Below the pieces are notes generated by a model that saw nothing but the letters and a program-made list of their open reading frames with translations, was not told the origin of the DNA and searched no databases. This document shows positions 36,906-45,142 of a stretch of 64,000 nt of DNA, piece by piece; the first letter of the stretch is position 1, and each line of letters begins with the position of its first letter. The stretch comes from Streptomyces violaceusniger (lineage in GTDB: Bacteria; Actinomycetota; Actinomycetes; Streptomycetales; Streptomycetaceae). The DNA lies in NCBI GenBank assembly GCA_005405945.1, contig BJHW01000001.1:186001-250000 (forward strand), given 5' to 3'. Position numbers and translations under genes: made by a program.

Positions 36906-39170
36906 TCAGGCGAGCCGGGACTCGCGGGTCTTCTGCTGGATCCGGAAGATCACGAACTCCGCCGGGAAGACCGGCGCGACGCCGATGGCACAGATGAGCC
37001 GGCCATTGGCCAGGTCGTCCTCGGTCATCGTGGTGCGGTCGCAGGCGACGAAGAACGCCTCGTCGGCGGTCGTCCCGGCGAGCGCGCCGGTGCGCCAGAC
37101 GGTGGTGAGGAAGTTCGTGACCGTCTGGCGGACCAGGGCCCACAGCGCCTCGTCGTTCGGCTCGAACACCACCCACTGGGTGCCCTCGTCGATCGACTCC
37201 TCCAGGTAGAGGAACAGCCGCCGGACATTGATGTACTTCCACGAGCTGTCCGAGGAGAGCGTGCGCGCGCCCCAGACCCGGTGGCCCATGCCAGGGAAGA
37301 ACCGCAGCGCGTTGATGCCCTTGGGGTTGAGCAGGTCCTGATGGCGCTTGGTGACGTCCTGGGCGATGCCGTCGGTGAGCCGGATGCCCCGGATGACCGC
37401 GTTCGCCGGTGCCTTGTGCACCCCGCGCTCCACGTCGGTGCGTGCGTAGATCCCGGCCATGTGGCCCGACGGCGGAACCTCGGTGTCGCGGCCCGTGGAG
37501 GGGTCGCGGGTGACCAGCCACGGGTGGTAGAGCGCGGCGTACTTGGTGTCGAACGGCTCGCGGAACGCCAGGATGCCCTCGGTGTCCAGGCCGTCCTGCG
37601 GATCGAGGATCGCGAACCGGTCCTTGAGCAGCTCGCAGTGGGTGACCAGGGCCGATTCGACCGTCCCCGACCACATGCCCGGCACGGCGCAGACGGCCAC
37701 CTCGTCGATGTCCTCCAGCGCGGCGATCCCGGTGCGCTTGCCGCTGCCGCCGTCCTCGCCGACGAAGTCGGCCACGCTCAGGCTCCCGTAGGCATCATCG
37801 CCGTCCTCCAGGGTCACCCATGAGCCGATCGCGGGCACGGGGAACTTCGCCGGGTCGGCGGACAGGCCGGACAGCGCGGTCGCCCGCACCAGCTGCGAGC
37901 GGGCGGCCAGGGTGGTCACCAGGTTCGACGGCGCGTCGCCGGTGAGCCTCAGGTTGGCGAACGTCTCCGTCACCTGGGCCCCGGACGGGTCGGTGAACCG
38001 GGCGTCGACCTGCGCCTCGATCAGATGCAGCCGGTCGGTTTCGAACAGCGTGCCGGGCACGTTCCCGTCGAAGGTGACGAGGTCGTCGGCGACCGACTGG
38101 ACGGTGCGGATGGTCAGACTGGTGCCGTCGTCGAGCTGGACGACGGCGCCCCTGTACAGCCTGCTCGCCCCACCGACCCGCAGCGCCGGCCCGGCCGAGG
38201 TGTTGCCCCGGCGCACCCGGCGCACCAGCAGCCCCTTGCGCCACGCCTCATGGGACGTAGCCGAAGGCAGGGTCAGCGTCACCTTCCCGTCCGCGGGCTG
38301 ACCGAGCTGGACCTTGAACCGGCCGGAGCCGATCTGCACCCAGACGTCGGCGGGCAGGTCGTCGGGGTCGAGCCCGGTCCGCGCGGCGACCTCGACCGTC
38401 TCGCTGTCCGCGGCGGCGTCCGCGGCCAGCTGGGTGACGAACAGCGCGCCCTCCTGCGGATCCGGCAGCACCGGCAGCGCGGCCGAGGCCGTGGGCTGGA
38501 TCCGCACCTGGACGCCGCCGCCCCACGAGCCGGGGCTGACGGCGGTGAACTCCAGTGTCTCCTCCGCGCTGCGCGTCCCGATCTGCACGTAGTCGCCGCG
38601 GGCCGTCCTGACCTCCGCGGGCAGCGCGGCGTCGAGTTCGATCCGGTGGGCGGTCGCGTCGTACGCGGCGACACCGGCGGTGTGGATCGACTGCTGGTCG
38701 TCGCCACGGAAGATCTGGATCTGCTGCCCGACTCCGGTGAAGCCGATCAGGTGGCCGAGTTCCAGGCGGGTGGCGCCCTTGGCGGCGTCACGGGCGACCG
38801 GGCTCACCAGGCCGTGGCCCAGGACGCGCGAGGCCGGTGTCGCCTGCTTGCCGGCGACCCGCTTGACGTACAGCCGCTGGCCGCCGTTGTCGAAGAAGCC
38901 CTTGACCGCCAGTGGGAACAGCCACCAGCGGCCGCCCTCGGCCGGATCGCCCGCCCAGGTGTCCCGGATCGAGGCGTCCGGCTCGGGGACGAACCCGCCG
39001 AACGTGTTCTGGAACTCCAGGAAGTTGGTGACCAGTTTGGGCTTGCCGGTGTACGGACCGCGCACGGTGACCCCGGCCATTCCGGCCGTACTGGTGCTCA
39101 CCCCCGCGATCGGCCGTGGGCCCGCGTCGATCTCCTCGATGTAGACCCCGGGGCTCAGATACTCCGCCAT
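36906..39170 (-). CDS. cis2: eCIS tail sheath protein
   Basis: 754 aa, larger than common sheaths because of an inserted beta-rich middle domain (about residues 150-450). N-terminus MAEYLSPGVYIEEIDAGPRP and VTNFLEFQNTFGGF. The C-terminal core is highly conserved: HKAPANAVIRGIRLTDGIAQ, LNPKGINALRFFPGMGHRVW, SSDSSWKYINVRRLFLYLEE and EFVIFRIQQKTRESRL. Contraction of this sheath drives the tube outward. The gene follows the regulatory-domain protein by 10 bases. Confidence 0.95.
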   Translation of the reverse strand: MAEYLSPGVYIEEIDAGPRPIAGVSTSTAGMAGVTVRGPYTGKPKLVTNFLEFQNTFGGFVPEPDASIRDTWAGDPAEGGRWWLFPLAVKGFFDNGGQRLYVKRVAGKQATPASRVLGHGLVSPVARDAAKGATRLELGHLIGFTGVGQQIQIFRGDDQQSIHTAGVAAYDATAHRIELDAALPAEVRTARGDYVQIGTRSAEETLEFTAVSPGSWGGGVQVRIQPTASAALPVLPDPQEGALFVTQLAADAAADSETVEVAARTGLDPDDLPADVWVQIGSGRFKVQLGQPADGKVTLTLPSATSHEAWRKGLLVRRVRRGNTSAGPALRVGGASRLYRGAVVQLDDGTSLTIRTVQSVADDLVTFDGNVPGTLFETDRLHLIEAQVDARFTDPSGAQVTETFANLRLTGDAPSNLVTTLAARSQLVRATALSGLSADPAKFPVPAIGSWVTLEDGDDAYGSLSVADFVGEDGGSGKRTGIAALEDIDEVAVCAVPGMWSGTVESALVTHCELLKDRFAILDPQDGLDTEGILAFREPFDTKYAALYHPWLVTRDPSTGRDTEVPPSGHMAGIYARTDVERGVHKAPANAVIRGIRLTDGIAQDVTKRHQDLLNPKGINALRFFPGMGHRVWGARTLSSDSSWKYINVRRLFLYLEESIDEGTQWVVFEPNDEALWALVRQTVTNFLTTVWRTGALAGTTADEAFFVACDRTTMTEDDLANGRLICAIGVAPVFPAEFVIFRIQQKTRESRLA

Positions 39171-39180
39171 GGACGGCTCC

Positions 39181-39906
39181 TTAACTATCGCGGATCTCTA
39201 TGACGTGCCGGCGCTCGGTGTCCTGGGGCAGCCGCACGACCAGCGATCCGGACCGGCCCGGCCGCTCGGTGGCCTGGAGGCGGAATGTCTCCTCGACGGC
39301 GTGCTCGTCGGCCTTCTCGCCCTCCCACCGAAGGGCCAGCCGGAAGGCGCCCGCGGCGTCGGACAGGGTGCGCTCGTGCCATGGCGTCAGGTCCCGGCTG
39401 GTCTGTCCCCTGGCCTCGATCAGCGCATTGGCGACGGGCGCCTTCGTGGCCGCGTCGACCACGGCGCCGTGCACCGTGCGCAGCCCCGGCGGATAGGGGA
39501 AGGAGACGCTCGGCAGCAGCCGGACCAGCCGGGGCTCGGTCACCACCGGCGGCGGGTGGCCGTCGTCATGCGGGTGCACCAGGAACTCGACGCCCACCAG
39601 AGCGGCCGAGAACGGCTGTCCGTCGGCCGGGTACAGCGGCTGGTAGCCCGGGGCCGTGAAGCGGGCCCGGTGGCGCCGCGGCCGGGCCGCCCACGGCTCG
39701 GCGCAGCGGCCGAGACCCGGATACACGAAGGCGGCGCTGGGGGTGCGCACCGCCGTGTCGTCCAACGGCAGCCAGTCGCCGTCGTCGTACCGGTCCAGCT
39801 GGACGGCGACCCCGGCGGCGCGCACCCGCCGAGCGTAGTCGTCGAAGGGTATGAACCAGGCCGGGCTGTAGAGCGTCGACCGCTCCAGCGGCAGGAAGCG
39901 GCTCAT
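39181..39906 (-). CDS. eCIS-associated protein with carboxypeptidase-regulatory-like beta-sandwich
   Basis: 241 aa, start overlapping the cap stop. The C-terminal half reads as a CarboxypepD_reg/transthyretin-like beta-sandwich: RTVHGAVVDAATKAPVANAL, then DAAGAFRLALRW and TFRLQATERPG. The N-terminal half (RSTLYSPAWFIPFDDYARRV) is unfamiliar. No signal peptide. Its place between the cap and sheath genes suggests a structural accessory, perhaps decorating sheath or cap. Confidence 0.75.
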   Translation of the reverse strand: MSRFLPLERSTLYSPAWFIPFDDYARRVRAAGVAVQLDRYDDGDWLPLDDTAVRTPSAAFVYPGLGRCAEPWAARPRRHRARFTAPGYQPLYPADGQPFSAALVGVEFLVHPHDDGHPPPVVTEPRLVRLLPSVSFPYPPGLRTVHGAVVDAATKAPVANALIEARGQTSRDLTPWHERTLSDAAGAFRLALRWEGEKADEHAVEETFRLQATERPGRSGSLVVRLPQDTERRHVIEIRDS

Positions 39907-40481
39907 GGCAGCCCCGCCCCGCTGATGACCCGGCTGTGCACCGGGTGGACCGGTGTCTCGACGGCGGAGTCCAGGTTGACCACGCGGACCTCGTAGTTGA
40001 GCGACAGCCGGTACGGCTTCTGGATCGCGTACCAGACCCAGGACTTCTGGTCCAAGGTGAGCGGGGTGAGGCTGAGGTGGAGCGCGTCGGTGCTCGCCGC
40101 CAGGCTGCCGGACAGCTGTGCGCCGTCCAGGATCGCGTCGTCGTAGAACGTCTGGAGAGCCCGTCCGAGCATCCGGTGCTGGGTGGCCTGGTCACCGCCC
40201 CAGGGGGTGACCAAGTAGCGCAGCAGCAGGGCCATCGGCGGCTTGCGGGTGGTCGGTGGGTCGGGTGGCTGGGAGCGCACCGGCGGCCGGTTGCGCGAGG
40301 TGGGGTCCTCGGCGATCTCGTAGAGGAACACCGTGAGTTTGGGCGGTGGTGTCTGGACCGTCTCGGAGAGGTCGTTGAGTTCCGCGATCGGCGGTTCCAC
40401 CTGGCTGAGCCCGCGCAGGGCCTGGGTCAGGCTGTCCACGATGACCGTGGAGACGTCGGCGATGACGCCGAAGTCGCCCAT
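39903..40481 (-). CDS. cis16: eCIS tail terminator/cap protein (DUF4255, Cis16/Afp16 type)
   Basis: 192 aa. Pvc16/DUF4255 landmarks: GVIADVSTVIVDSLTQAL, PPKLTVFLYEIAEDPTSRNR, LLRYLVTPWGGDQATQHRML and SWVWYAIQKPYRLSLNYEVR. The protein caps the distal end of tube and sheath. It is the first gene of the long minus-strand operon, so the main promoter should lie in 40482-40661, shared with the divergent 65-aa gene. Confidence 0.9.
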   Translation of the reverse strand: MGDFGVIADVSTVIVDSLTQALRGLSQVEPPIAELNDLSETVQTPPPKLTVFLYEIAEDPTSRNRPPVRSQPPDPPTTRKPPMALLLRYLVTPWGGDQATQHRMLGRALQTFYDDAILDGAQLSGSLAASTDALHLSLTPLTLDQKSWVWYAIQKPYRLSLNYEVRVVNLDSAVETPVHPVHSRVISGAGLP

Positions 40482-40565
40482 GCGAATGCTCCCCCTCTCC
40501 GCGCTCGAAAGCGTGCTCCGAGAGCATGCCGGGACCGGCGTGGCCGGACCGCGATACGCACATCA

Positions 40566-40592
40566 CACGAACGTCACCGGTGCGTTTTCGTG
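40566..40592. promoter_or_regulatory. Interrupted palindrome in the divergent eCIS promoter region
   Basis: CACGAACG ... TTTTCGTG arms surround a perfect CACCGGTG core (40575-40582), midway between the cap gene and the divergent 65-aa gene. It is a plausible operator, but nothing in the sequence says which regulator would bind. The remaining 180-bp interval shows no clear -10/-35 pair. Confidence 0.35.
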
Positions 40593-40661
40593 ACCGCCGA
40601 TGACGAGCCCGGACACACATCGACAACGCCGAGGTGACACCGACGGGCATATTCTCCCTTC

Positions 40662-40859
40662 ATGGAAATCCCCTCGGAACGGACCGGTGTCCTGATCCTC
40701 CGGGTCTGGGTGGAAGGCGGCAGGCCGGATGGGTTCCGTGCGCGCATCGTGCCGGCCGGGGGCGGGCATCAGACGGCCCCGAGCGCGGTGAGCGCGGTCG
40801 ACGATGTGCTCACGGCCGTGCGCGCCTGGCTCGACCAGTTGCTCGAGCCGGAGGGGTGA
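40662..40859 (+). CDS. Small conserved-looking protein divergent from the eCIS operon
   Basis: 65 aa: VLILRVWVEGGRPDGFRARI followed by a disordered Gly/Ser patch and the helix DVLTAVRAWLDQLLEPE. No signal or membrane segment. The short beta-hairpin plus helix layout recurs in small Streptomyces proteins encoded near BTAD regulators, as I recall. Function unknown. It is followed 150 bases later by such a regulator on the same strand. The interval 40860-41011 shows no other gene. Confidence 0.6.
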   Translation: MEIPSERTGVLILRVWVEGGRPDGFRARIVPAGGGHQTAPSAVSAVDDVLTAVRAWLDQLLEPEG

Positions 40860-41011
40860 CGCTGCCGCGACGTTCCGGTGATGGTCGGCCATATAGCGTC
40901 CTTTAGCGGGAAGACCGGACACACGATCATGATCTGCTCGTAACATGGTTTTAGGGCATCCCGACGGGACGCACGGGATGGGTCACTGGAGCCGATATCG
41001 CCCGGGGGCCG

Positions 41012-42019
41012 ATGAGCGCAGAAGGCCACGTCATGACGTTGAGACTGCTCAAGAGTTTCGCGTTGTCGGTCGATCAGAGTCGCGTTCCCATATCCTCCAG
41101 CGCCCAGCGCCTGCTCGCGTTCCTCGCCCTCCAGAACATGCCACGCAGCCGGACCTATGTGGCCGGGATGCTGTGGCCGGATGTCACGGCCTCCCGCGCC
41201 AACGCCAATCTCCGGTCGTCGTTATGGCGCGCCACACGCACGGGGCATCAGGTCATCGACGCCTCCGCGCAGGAACTGGCGATCTGCAAACACATCGACG
41301 TGGATATCCATGTGGCGGCGACCCGCGCGCACCGGCTGCTCGATATGTCGCGGCCGTGCGATGACATCCTCACCGCGCAGACCCGTGAGGACCTCTCCGC
41401 CGATCTCCTACCGGAGTGGTCGGAGAACGAGTGGGTGCTGGTCGAGCAGGAGCAATACCATGAACTCCGGCTGTATGCCCTGGAGGCCATGACCGAACGG
41501 CTGACGGCGGCGGGCCGCCATGGCGAGGCCGTCGCCGCCGGACTCGCCGCCGTACGCGCGGAACCCCTGCGGGAGAGCGCTCATCGCGTACTCATGAACG
41601 CGCATCTCGCCGCCGGCAACAGGGGCGCGGCGCTGCGGCAGTACGAGCAATGCCGCCGGGTGCTGCTCGAGGAGCTGGGCCTGGAGCCCTCCCAGACGCT
41701 GAGGAACCTGGTGCCGGCTCACTCCGGGGCGGGGACGCCACCATACCGACGCCCTCCGGGAGCGGGGCGCCGCTCCGGAGCTCCCGACACGTCGGGTCGT
41801 CTGCCATCCGGCGAGCCAGACCCCGGCGCAGGGCACGGACACCTCGGCCCCGGTCGGCACCGTGCCCGCGTGACCCATGGCTCGTTCAGGAGGTTCCACA
41901 GAGGGCTTCGGGCGCTAGACGGCGGGGACCACCGGCGACAGATGGGCGTCGCGCCGCACCAGTGCGGCGTGGCGTCCGTCCTTATACCGCTTCGAGTACT
42001 GACTACCCACCTGGACTAG
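41012..42019 (+). CDS. BTAD-domain (SARP-like) transcriptional regulator
   Basis: N-terminal OmpR-like winged helix (LRLLKSFALSVDQSRVPI, QRLLAFLALQNMPRSRTYVA, NANLRSSLWRATR), then a bacterial transcriptional activation domain (LRLYALEAMTERLTAAGRHG, RQYEQCRRVLLEELGLEPS). No ATPase domain. The ATG at 41033 with AGAAGG upstream is an equally good start. After LRNLV the frame turns low-complexity, and another frame (HHTDALRERGAAPELPTRR, stop near 41874) looks more protein-like, so the C-terminus may be frameshifted. Being next to the eCIS promoter, it is the best local candidate for its activator. Confidence 0.8.
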   Translation: MSAEGHVMTLRLLKSFALSVDQSRVPISSSAQRLLAFLALQNMPRSRTYVAGMLWPDVTASRANANLRSSLWRATRTGHQVIDASAQELAICKHIDVDIHVAATRAHRLLDMSRPCDDILTAQTREDLSADLLPEWSENEWVLVEQEQYHELRLYALEAMTERLTAAGRHGEAVAAGLAAVRAEPLRESAHRVLMNAHLAAGNRGAALRQYEQCRRVLLEELGLEPSQTLRNLVPAHSGAGTPPYRRPPGAGRRSGAPDTSGRLPSGEPDPGAGHGHLGPGRHRARVTHGSFRRFHRGLRALDGGDHRRQMGVAPHQCGVASVLIPLRVLTTHLD

Positions 42020-42204
42020 GTGTACGCCCCGGCGACCACGATCGGTAACGATTGCCTGCGCCATCAGGCCATTGCCCCGGGAACACCGACCACCTGATCA
42101 CCGGGCCCTACCAGTCCGGGACCCCTACTCGGGCAAGACCTCCCCGTCGACGACCCGCGAGTACAGGACCGGCGTCAGGGGAGCGATCAGGCCCCAGCGG
42201 CAGC

Positions 42205-42765
42205 TCAGCCCGTGGCCGAGTCCAGCAGCCTTTCTGCTGCGGTTTCGACACGGTCGCGGTCGTCGGTGACCAGAAGGTCCTGGCACAGGCCGCGCAGCCC
42301 GGAGACCACGAGCGTGGCCCGCGCCGCGGCCTCTCCCGGCGGGAAGCCCACCCGCTCGAAGGCGGACGCGATGGGCTCCGTCATCGCGTGCACGGCCGTG
42401 ACGGCGAAGGACCCGTAGGTCTCCGGCTGCGTGGTGGCCAGGCTGAGTACTTGCAGCAGCATCCGAATACTGCGGTGCTGGTTGCCCTTGGTGATTGCGT
42501 GCCACAGTGCCTCGACGGCACTGCGCAGCCCCTCACGGTCCTGCACGTCGTCGAAGATCTCCGTCACGTTCGGCCGGCTCGCCGCCAGCGCCTCTGACAG
42601 GAGCGCGCCCCGGCCCTCGAAGTAGTACAGCAGCATCCGCTTGCTCGTGCCGAGGCGCTGGGCAAGCGGAGCCAGGGAGAGGTCCGCCACGCCATGCTCC
42701 TGCAGGTGTTCCACTATCGCCCGCAGCAGTTCGGCGCGCTTGTTCATATCCGGAGTCCTAGGCAT
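42205..42765 (-). CDS. TetR-family transcriptional regulator
   Basis: 186 aa from the ATG at 42765. The N-terminal HTH is HGVADLSLAPLAQRLGTSKR followed by MLLYYFEGRGALL, and a variable helical ligand domain makes up the rest. It is divergent from the amidohydrolase gene. Two GTACCGxxCGGTAC palindromes lie between the two starts, so it very likely represses both its own gene and the amidohydrolase until an aromatic-acid ligand appears. The interval 42020-42204 holds nothing recognisable. Confidence 0.88.
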   Translation of the reverse strand: MPRTPDMNKRAELLRAIVEHLQEHGVADLSLAPLAQRLGTSKRMLLYYFEGRGALLSEALAASRPNVTEIFDDVQDREGLRSAVEALWHAITKGNQHRSIRMLLQVLSLATTQPETYGSFAVTAVHAMTEPIASAFERVGFPPGEAAARATLVVSGLRGLCQDLLVTDDRDRVETAAERLLDSATG

Positions 42766-42774
42766 GACTTGACT

Positions 42775-42788
42775 GTACCGATCGGTAC
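42775..42788. promoter_or_regulatory. TetR operator, proximal copy
   Basis: GTACCGATCGGTAC, a perfect 14-bp palindrome 10 bases upstream of the regulator start. With the second copy 29 bp away it forms the typical TetR double operator. Confidence 0.75.
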
Positions 42789-42803
42789 GTGTAAATTCAA
42801 AAC

Positions 42804-42817
42804 GTACCGCCCGGTAC
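42804..42817. promoter_or_regulatory. TetR operator, distal copy
   Basis: GTACCGCCCGGTAC, palindromic apart from the centre, 28 bases before the amidohydrolase ATG. It occupies the likely promoter of that gene. Confidence 0.7.
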
Positions 42818-42845
42818 ATGAATCCCTCAGGAGAGGCGCATCATC

Positions 42846-43840
42846 ATGCAGGGCAAGATTGCTCTCGAGGAGCACTGGGAGGCCCCGGAGTTCCCCGCTA
42901 CCGGCAGCCACGACTTCACCGCGAAGGACTACTTCACCGACGTACAGCGCCGCCTCCGCGAGGTGGACCAGCGCGTCGAGGACATGGACCGCAACGGGAT
43001 CGGCATCTCCATCCTGTCGCTCACCCAGCCGGGCATCGAAGGCGTCACCGACACCAAGCAGGCCATCGACCTGGCCCGCCGCATGAACGACCACGCCGCG
43101 GAGAATCTCGTGGCCCGCCACCCGGACAGGCTGCGCGCCTTCGCCGCGGTGCCGCTGCAGGATCCGCAGAAGGCCGCCGACGAACTCGAGCGCGCCGTCC
43201 GGGACCTCGGCTTCCTCGGCGCCCTCATCAACGGCTACAGCAACATCGGGGACGAGAACACCGCCCAGTACCTCGACGAACCCCAGGTCGAGCCCTTCTG
43301 GGCAAAGGTGGAAGAGCTCGGCGTGCCGGTCTACCTGCACCCCCGTATCCCGCTTCCCAACCAGCAGCGGATCTACCAGGGCTACGAAGGCCTGCTGGGC
43401 TCGGCCTGGGGCTTCGGCTTCGAGACCGCCACCCACGCACTGCGCCTGATCCTCAGCGGACTGTTCGACCGCCACCCGAACGTCAACGTCATCCTCGGCC
43501 ACCTCGGCGAAGCGCTGCCCTTCACCCTCCCTCGCGTCGAGCACCGGCTGCGCCACCAGCGCCGCGAGACCCACGGCGCACACGAGAAGGCCCCGACCGA
43601 GTACCTGAGCAACAACTTCTACATCACCACCAGCGGCATCTTGCGCACACAGGCCCTGCTGGACAGCCTCCTCGAGGTCGGCTCCGACCGCATCCTGTTC
43701 TCCGTCGACTACCCCTACGAGTCGATGGACGAGATCTCCCCTGGTTCGACACCACCGTCATCAGCGAGAACGACCGCCTGAAGATCGGGCGGACCAACTC
43801 CGAGAAGCTGTTCGGACTCAACCAGCTCCCGACTGCCTGA
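42846..43840 (+). CDS. Amidohydrolase-2 family, gamma-resorcylate decarboxylase-like (frameshift at 43738-43741)
   Basis: 331 aa after adding one C at 43738-43741, which restores SPWFDTTVISENDRLKIG and the C-terminus GLNQLPTA. Start has GGAGAGG upstream. Metal-site pattern of the non-oxidative decarboxylases: GKIALEEHWEAPE, YLHPR, GHLGEALPF and FSVDYPYESMD. Closest recognised family is 2,6-dihydroxybenzoate (gamma-resorcylate) decarboxylase and relatives, which remove CO2 from hydroxybenzoates. The exact substrate cannot be read from sequence. Controlled by the divergent TetR gene. Confidence 0.83.
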
Positions 43841-43871
43841 CCCTCACCTGCGGCATACCCCGGAGGACTCT

Positions 43872-43887
43872 CTGCCCCCGGGGGCAG
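43872..43887. terminator. GC-rich palindrome after the amidohydrolase
   Basis: CTGCCCCCGGGGGCAG, a perfect 16-bp palindrome 31 bases after the stop. It lacks an unpaired loop and a T-tract, but streptomycete terminators often lack the latter. Possible terminator. Confidence 0.4.
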
Positions 43888-44011
43888 CCTCATCAATCTC
43901 CACCCCCCATCGCAAACCTCACCGCGTTTTCGGAAAGTGACAGCCCGGGGCGTACGCTGACAGTCGGTGATCGTGGTCCAGGCTCGCGGACGATGACCGT
44001 CAGGCACGCGT

Positions 44012-44062
44012 CGGCTGCGACACTTCGACGACGAGCTCATCGAGCGGGTCGGCAACCGCTAG
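44012..44062 (+). pseudogene. LysR-type regulator DNA-binding-domain remnant
   Basis: The short frame RRLRHFDDELIERVGNR ending in TAG resembles the end of the LysR helix-turn-helix (RRHFGDELLERVGNR in typical proteins). Only about 17 codons remain. The stretch 43890-44140 otherwise holds no gene. Confidence 0.45.
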
Positions 44063-44146
44063 CTAGCTGGCACTACTTCCTCTGGAACCTCGTCCCAGTC
44101 TCCAGGTGTCCACGATCAAGGGGAAGCTTCAGACCCGGTCGCGCCG

Positions 44147-44356
44147 GTGGCCGCGCTCGCCTTCTCCACGCTCCAGGCGGTGCAGCAGACGGCGCCGGAG
44201 TACCGGCGGGGCGCCGTGGAGATGCTGGGCCGGACCGAGGAAACCGAAGCCGAGGCGCGCCGGGCGTACGCGACCGAGCAGAACCACCGCTGGTTCCGCG
44301 CGAACCTGACCGGCGCGGACGCGGTGCCGCCACGCGAAGGCTGCCGAGGCACATAG
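44147..44356 (+). CDS. Short hypothetical frame, possibly a remnant
   Basis: 69 codons, Glu/Ala/Arg-rich and helical (LQAVQQTAPEYRRGAVEML, EETEAEARRAYATEQN). I recognise no family. It may be the tail end of a degraded gene or the 5' part of the following DUF4232-like sequence in another frame. Coding status uncertain. Confidence 0.3.
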   Translation: MAALAFSTLQAVQQTAPEYRRGAVEMLGRTEETEAEARRAYATEQNHRWFRANLTGADAVPPREGCRGT

Positions 44357-44384
44357 AGGAGAGGCCGAGGGGGGCTCGGAGGCG

Positions 44385-44878
44385 GGCGCCGCGCAGGATC
44401 AGTCGGGTGGCGGGCAGGCCGCCACCGAGGGCGGCGGCAGGGCGCACGCGGGCGTCGAGCGCTGCCGCACCGAAACCTGGAAGCCGCCTTCGCCACGGGC
44501 CAGGACGCGCTCCCGGTGCTGGAGGACGGCGGGACGACCGCCACCATCGTCCTGATGAACAAGGGCTCCTACTCCTGCCGGATCGGCGGCTTCCCCGGTG
44601 TGGACCTGACCTCGATGAACGGCGACGAGCGCTGGTCCCTGGTCCGCTCCTCGCAAAAGTGGAGCCCGGTGGAGGTGGAGGCCGGCCAGAGCACCGAGTT
44701 CACCCTCAACCTCGCCTTCACAGGGGAGCAAGAGGGCCTCTACCAGCCGGCCTGGGTCGAGATCACCCCGCCCGACGAGACCAAGGCCCTCAAGATCGAG
44801 TGGCCCTGGGAAACCGGCACCCTCGTCGACCAGCGCAGCGCCACCCACCCCGGCACCTTCGTCAACCCCATCGGCTGA
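44385..44878 (+). pseudogene. DUF4232-like protein lacking its signal peptide (frameshift near 44475)
   Basis: The C-terminal ~120 residues are DUF4232-like: GGTTATIVLMNKGSYSCRIG, FPGVDLTSMNGDERW and PVEVEAGQSTEFTLNLAF. Adding one base near 44475 extends it upstream through CRTENLEAAFATGQDALPVL and a Gly/Gln-rich linker. These proteins are normally exported lipoproteins with an N-terminal signal and lipobox, and none is found upstream. The gene is probably 5'-truncated. A strong hairpin follows 34 bases after the stop. Confidence 0.6.
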
Positions 44879-44912
44879 CCAGCTCACAGCCGCGCCACGA
44901 AGGCCCACAGCC

Positions 44913-44948
44913 CCGCTGCCCTGGTGAGTGACAGCACCAGGGCAGCGG
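44913..44948. terminator. Strong 14-bp stem-loop terminator
   Basis: CCGCTGCCCTGGTG and its exact reverse complement CACCAGGGCAGCGG are separated by an 8-base loop. It lies just after the DUF4232-like stop, and no coding frame crosses it. A clear intrinsic terminator of the T-less actinobacterial kind. Confidence 0.8.
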
Positions 44949-45001
44949 ACGATCCGCCCCACGGCCCGCGCCCCCTTCGTGACCGCTGCCGACATGCTTC
45001 T

Positions 45002-45029
45002 CCCACCTCCCACCTCCCACCTCCCACCT
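45002..45029. repeat. CCCACCT heptamer x4
   Basis: Four perfect tandem copies of CCCACCT in the intergenic space before the phosphatase gene's 3' end. Copy number would be prone to slippage. No function is suggested by context. Confidence 0.85.
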
Positions 45030-45050
45030 CCCGCCCCAGCTCCACGTGAC

Positions 45051-45086
45051 CGCGACTGCGTTCCCAATCGCGACTGCGTTCCCATC
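45051..45086. repeat. 18-bp tandem duplication
   Basis: CGCGACTGCGTTCCCAAT followed directly by CGCGACTGCGTTCCCATC. It lies downstream of the phosphatase stop (minus strand) in the same unstable intergenic patch as the heptamers. Confidence 0.8.
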
Positions 45087-45142
45087 ACCACCTCCGCCAG
45101 GGTGGTTGATCATGCAGCTTGCTCTGGGCAGGTCCTGGCCGT

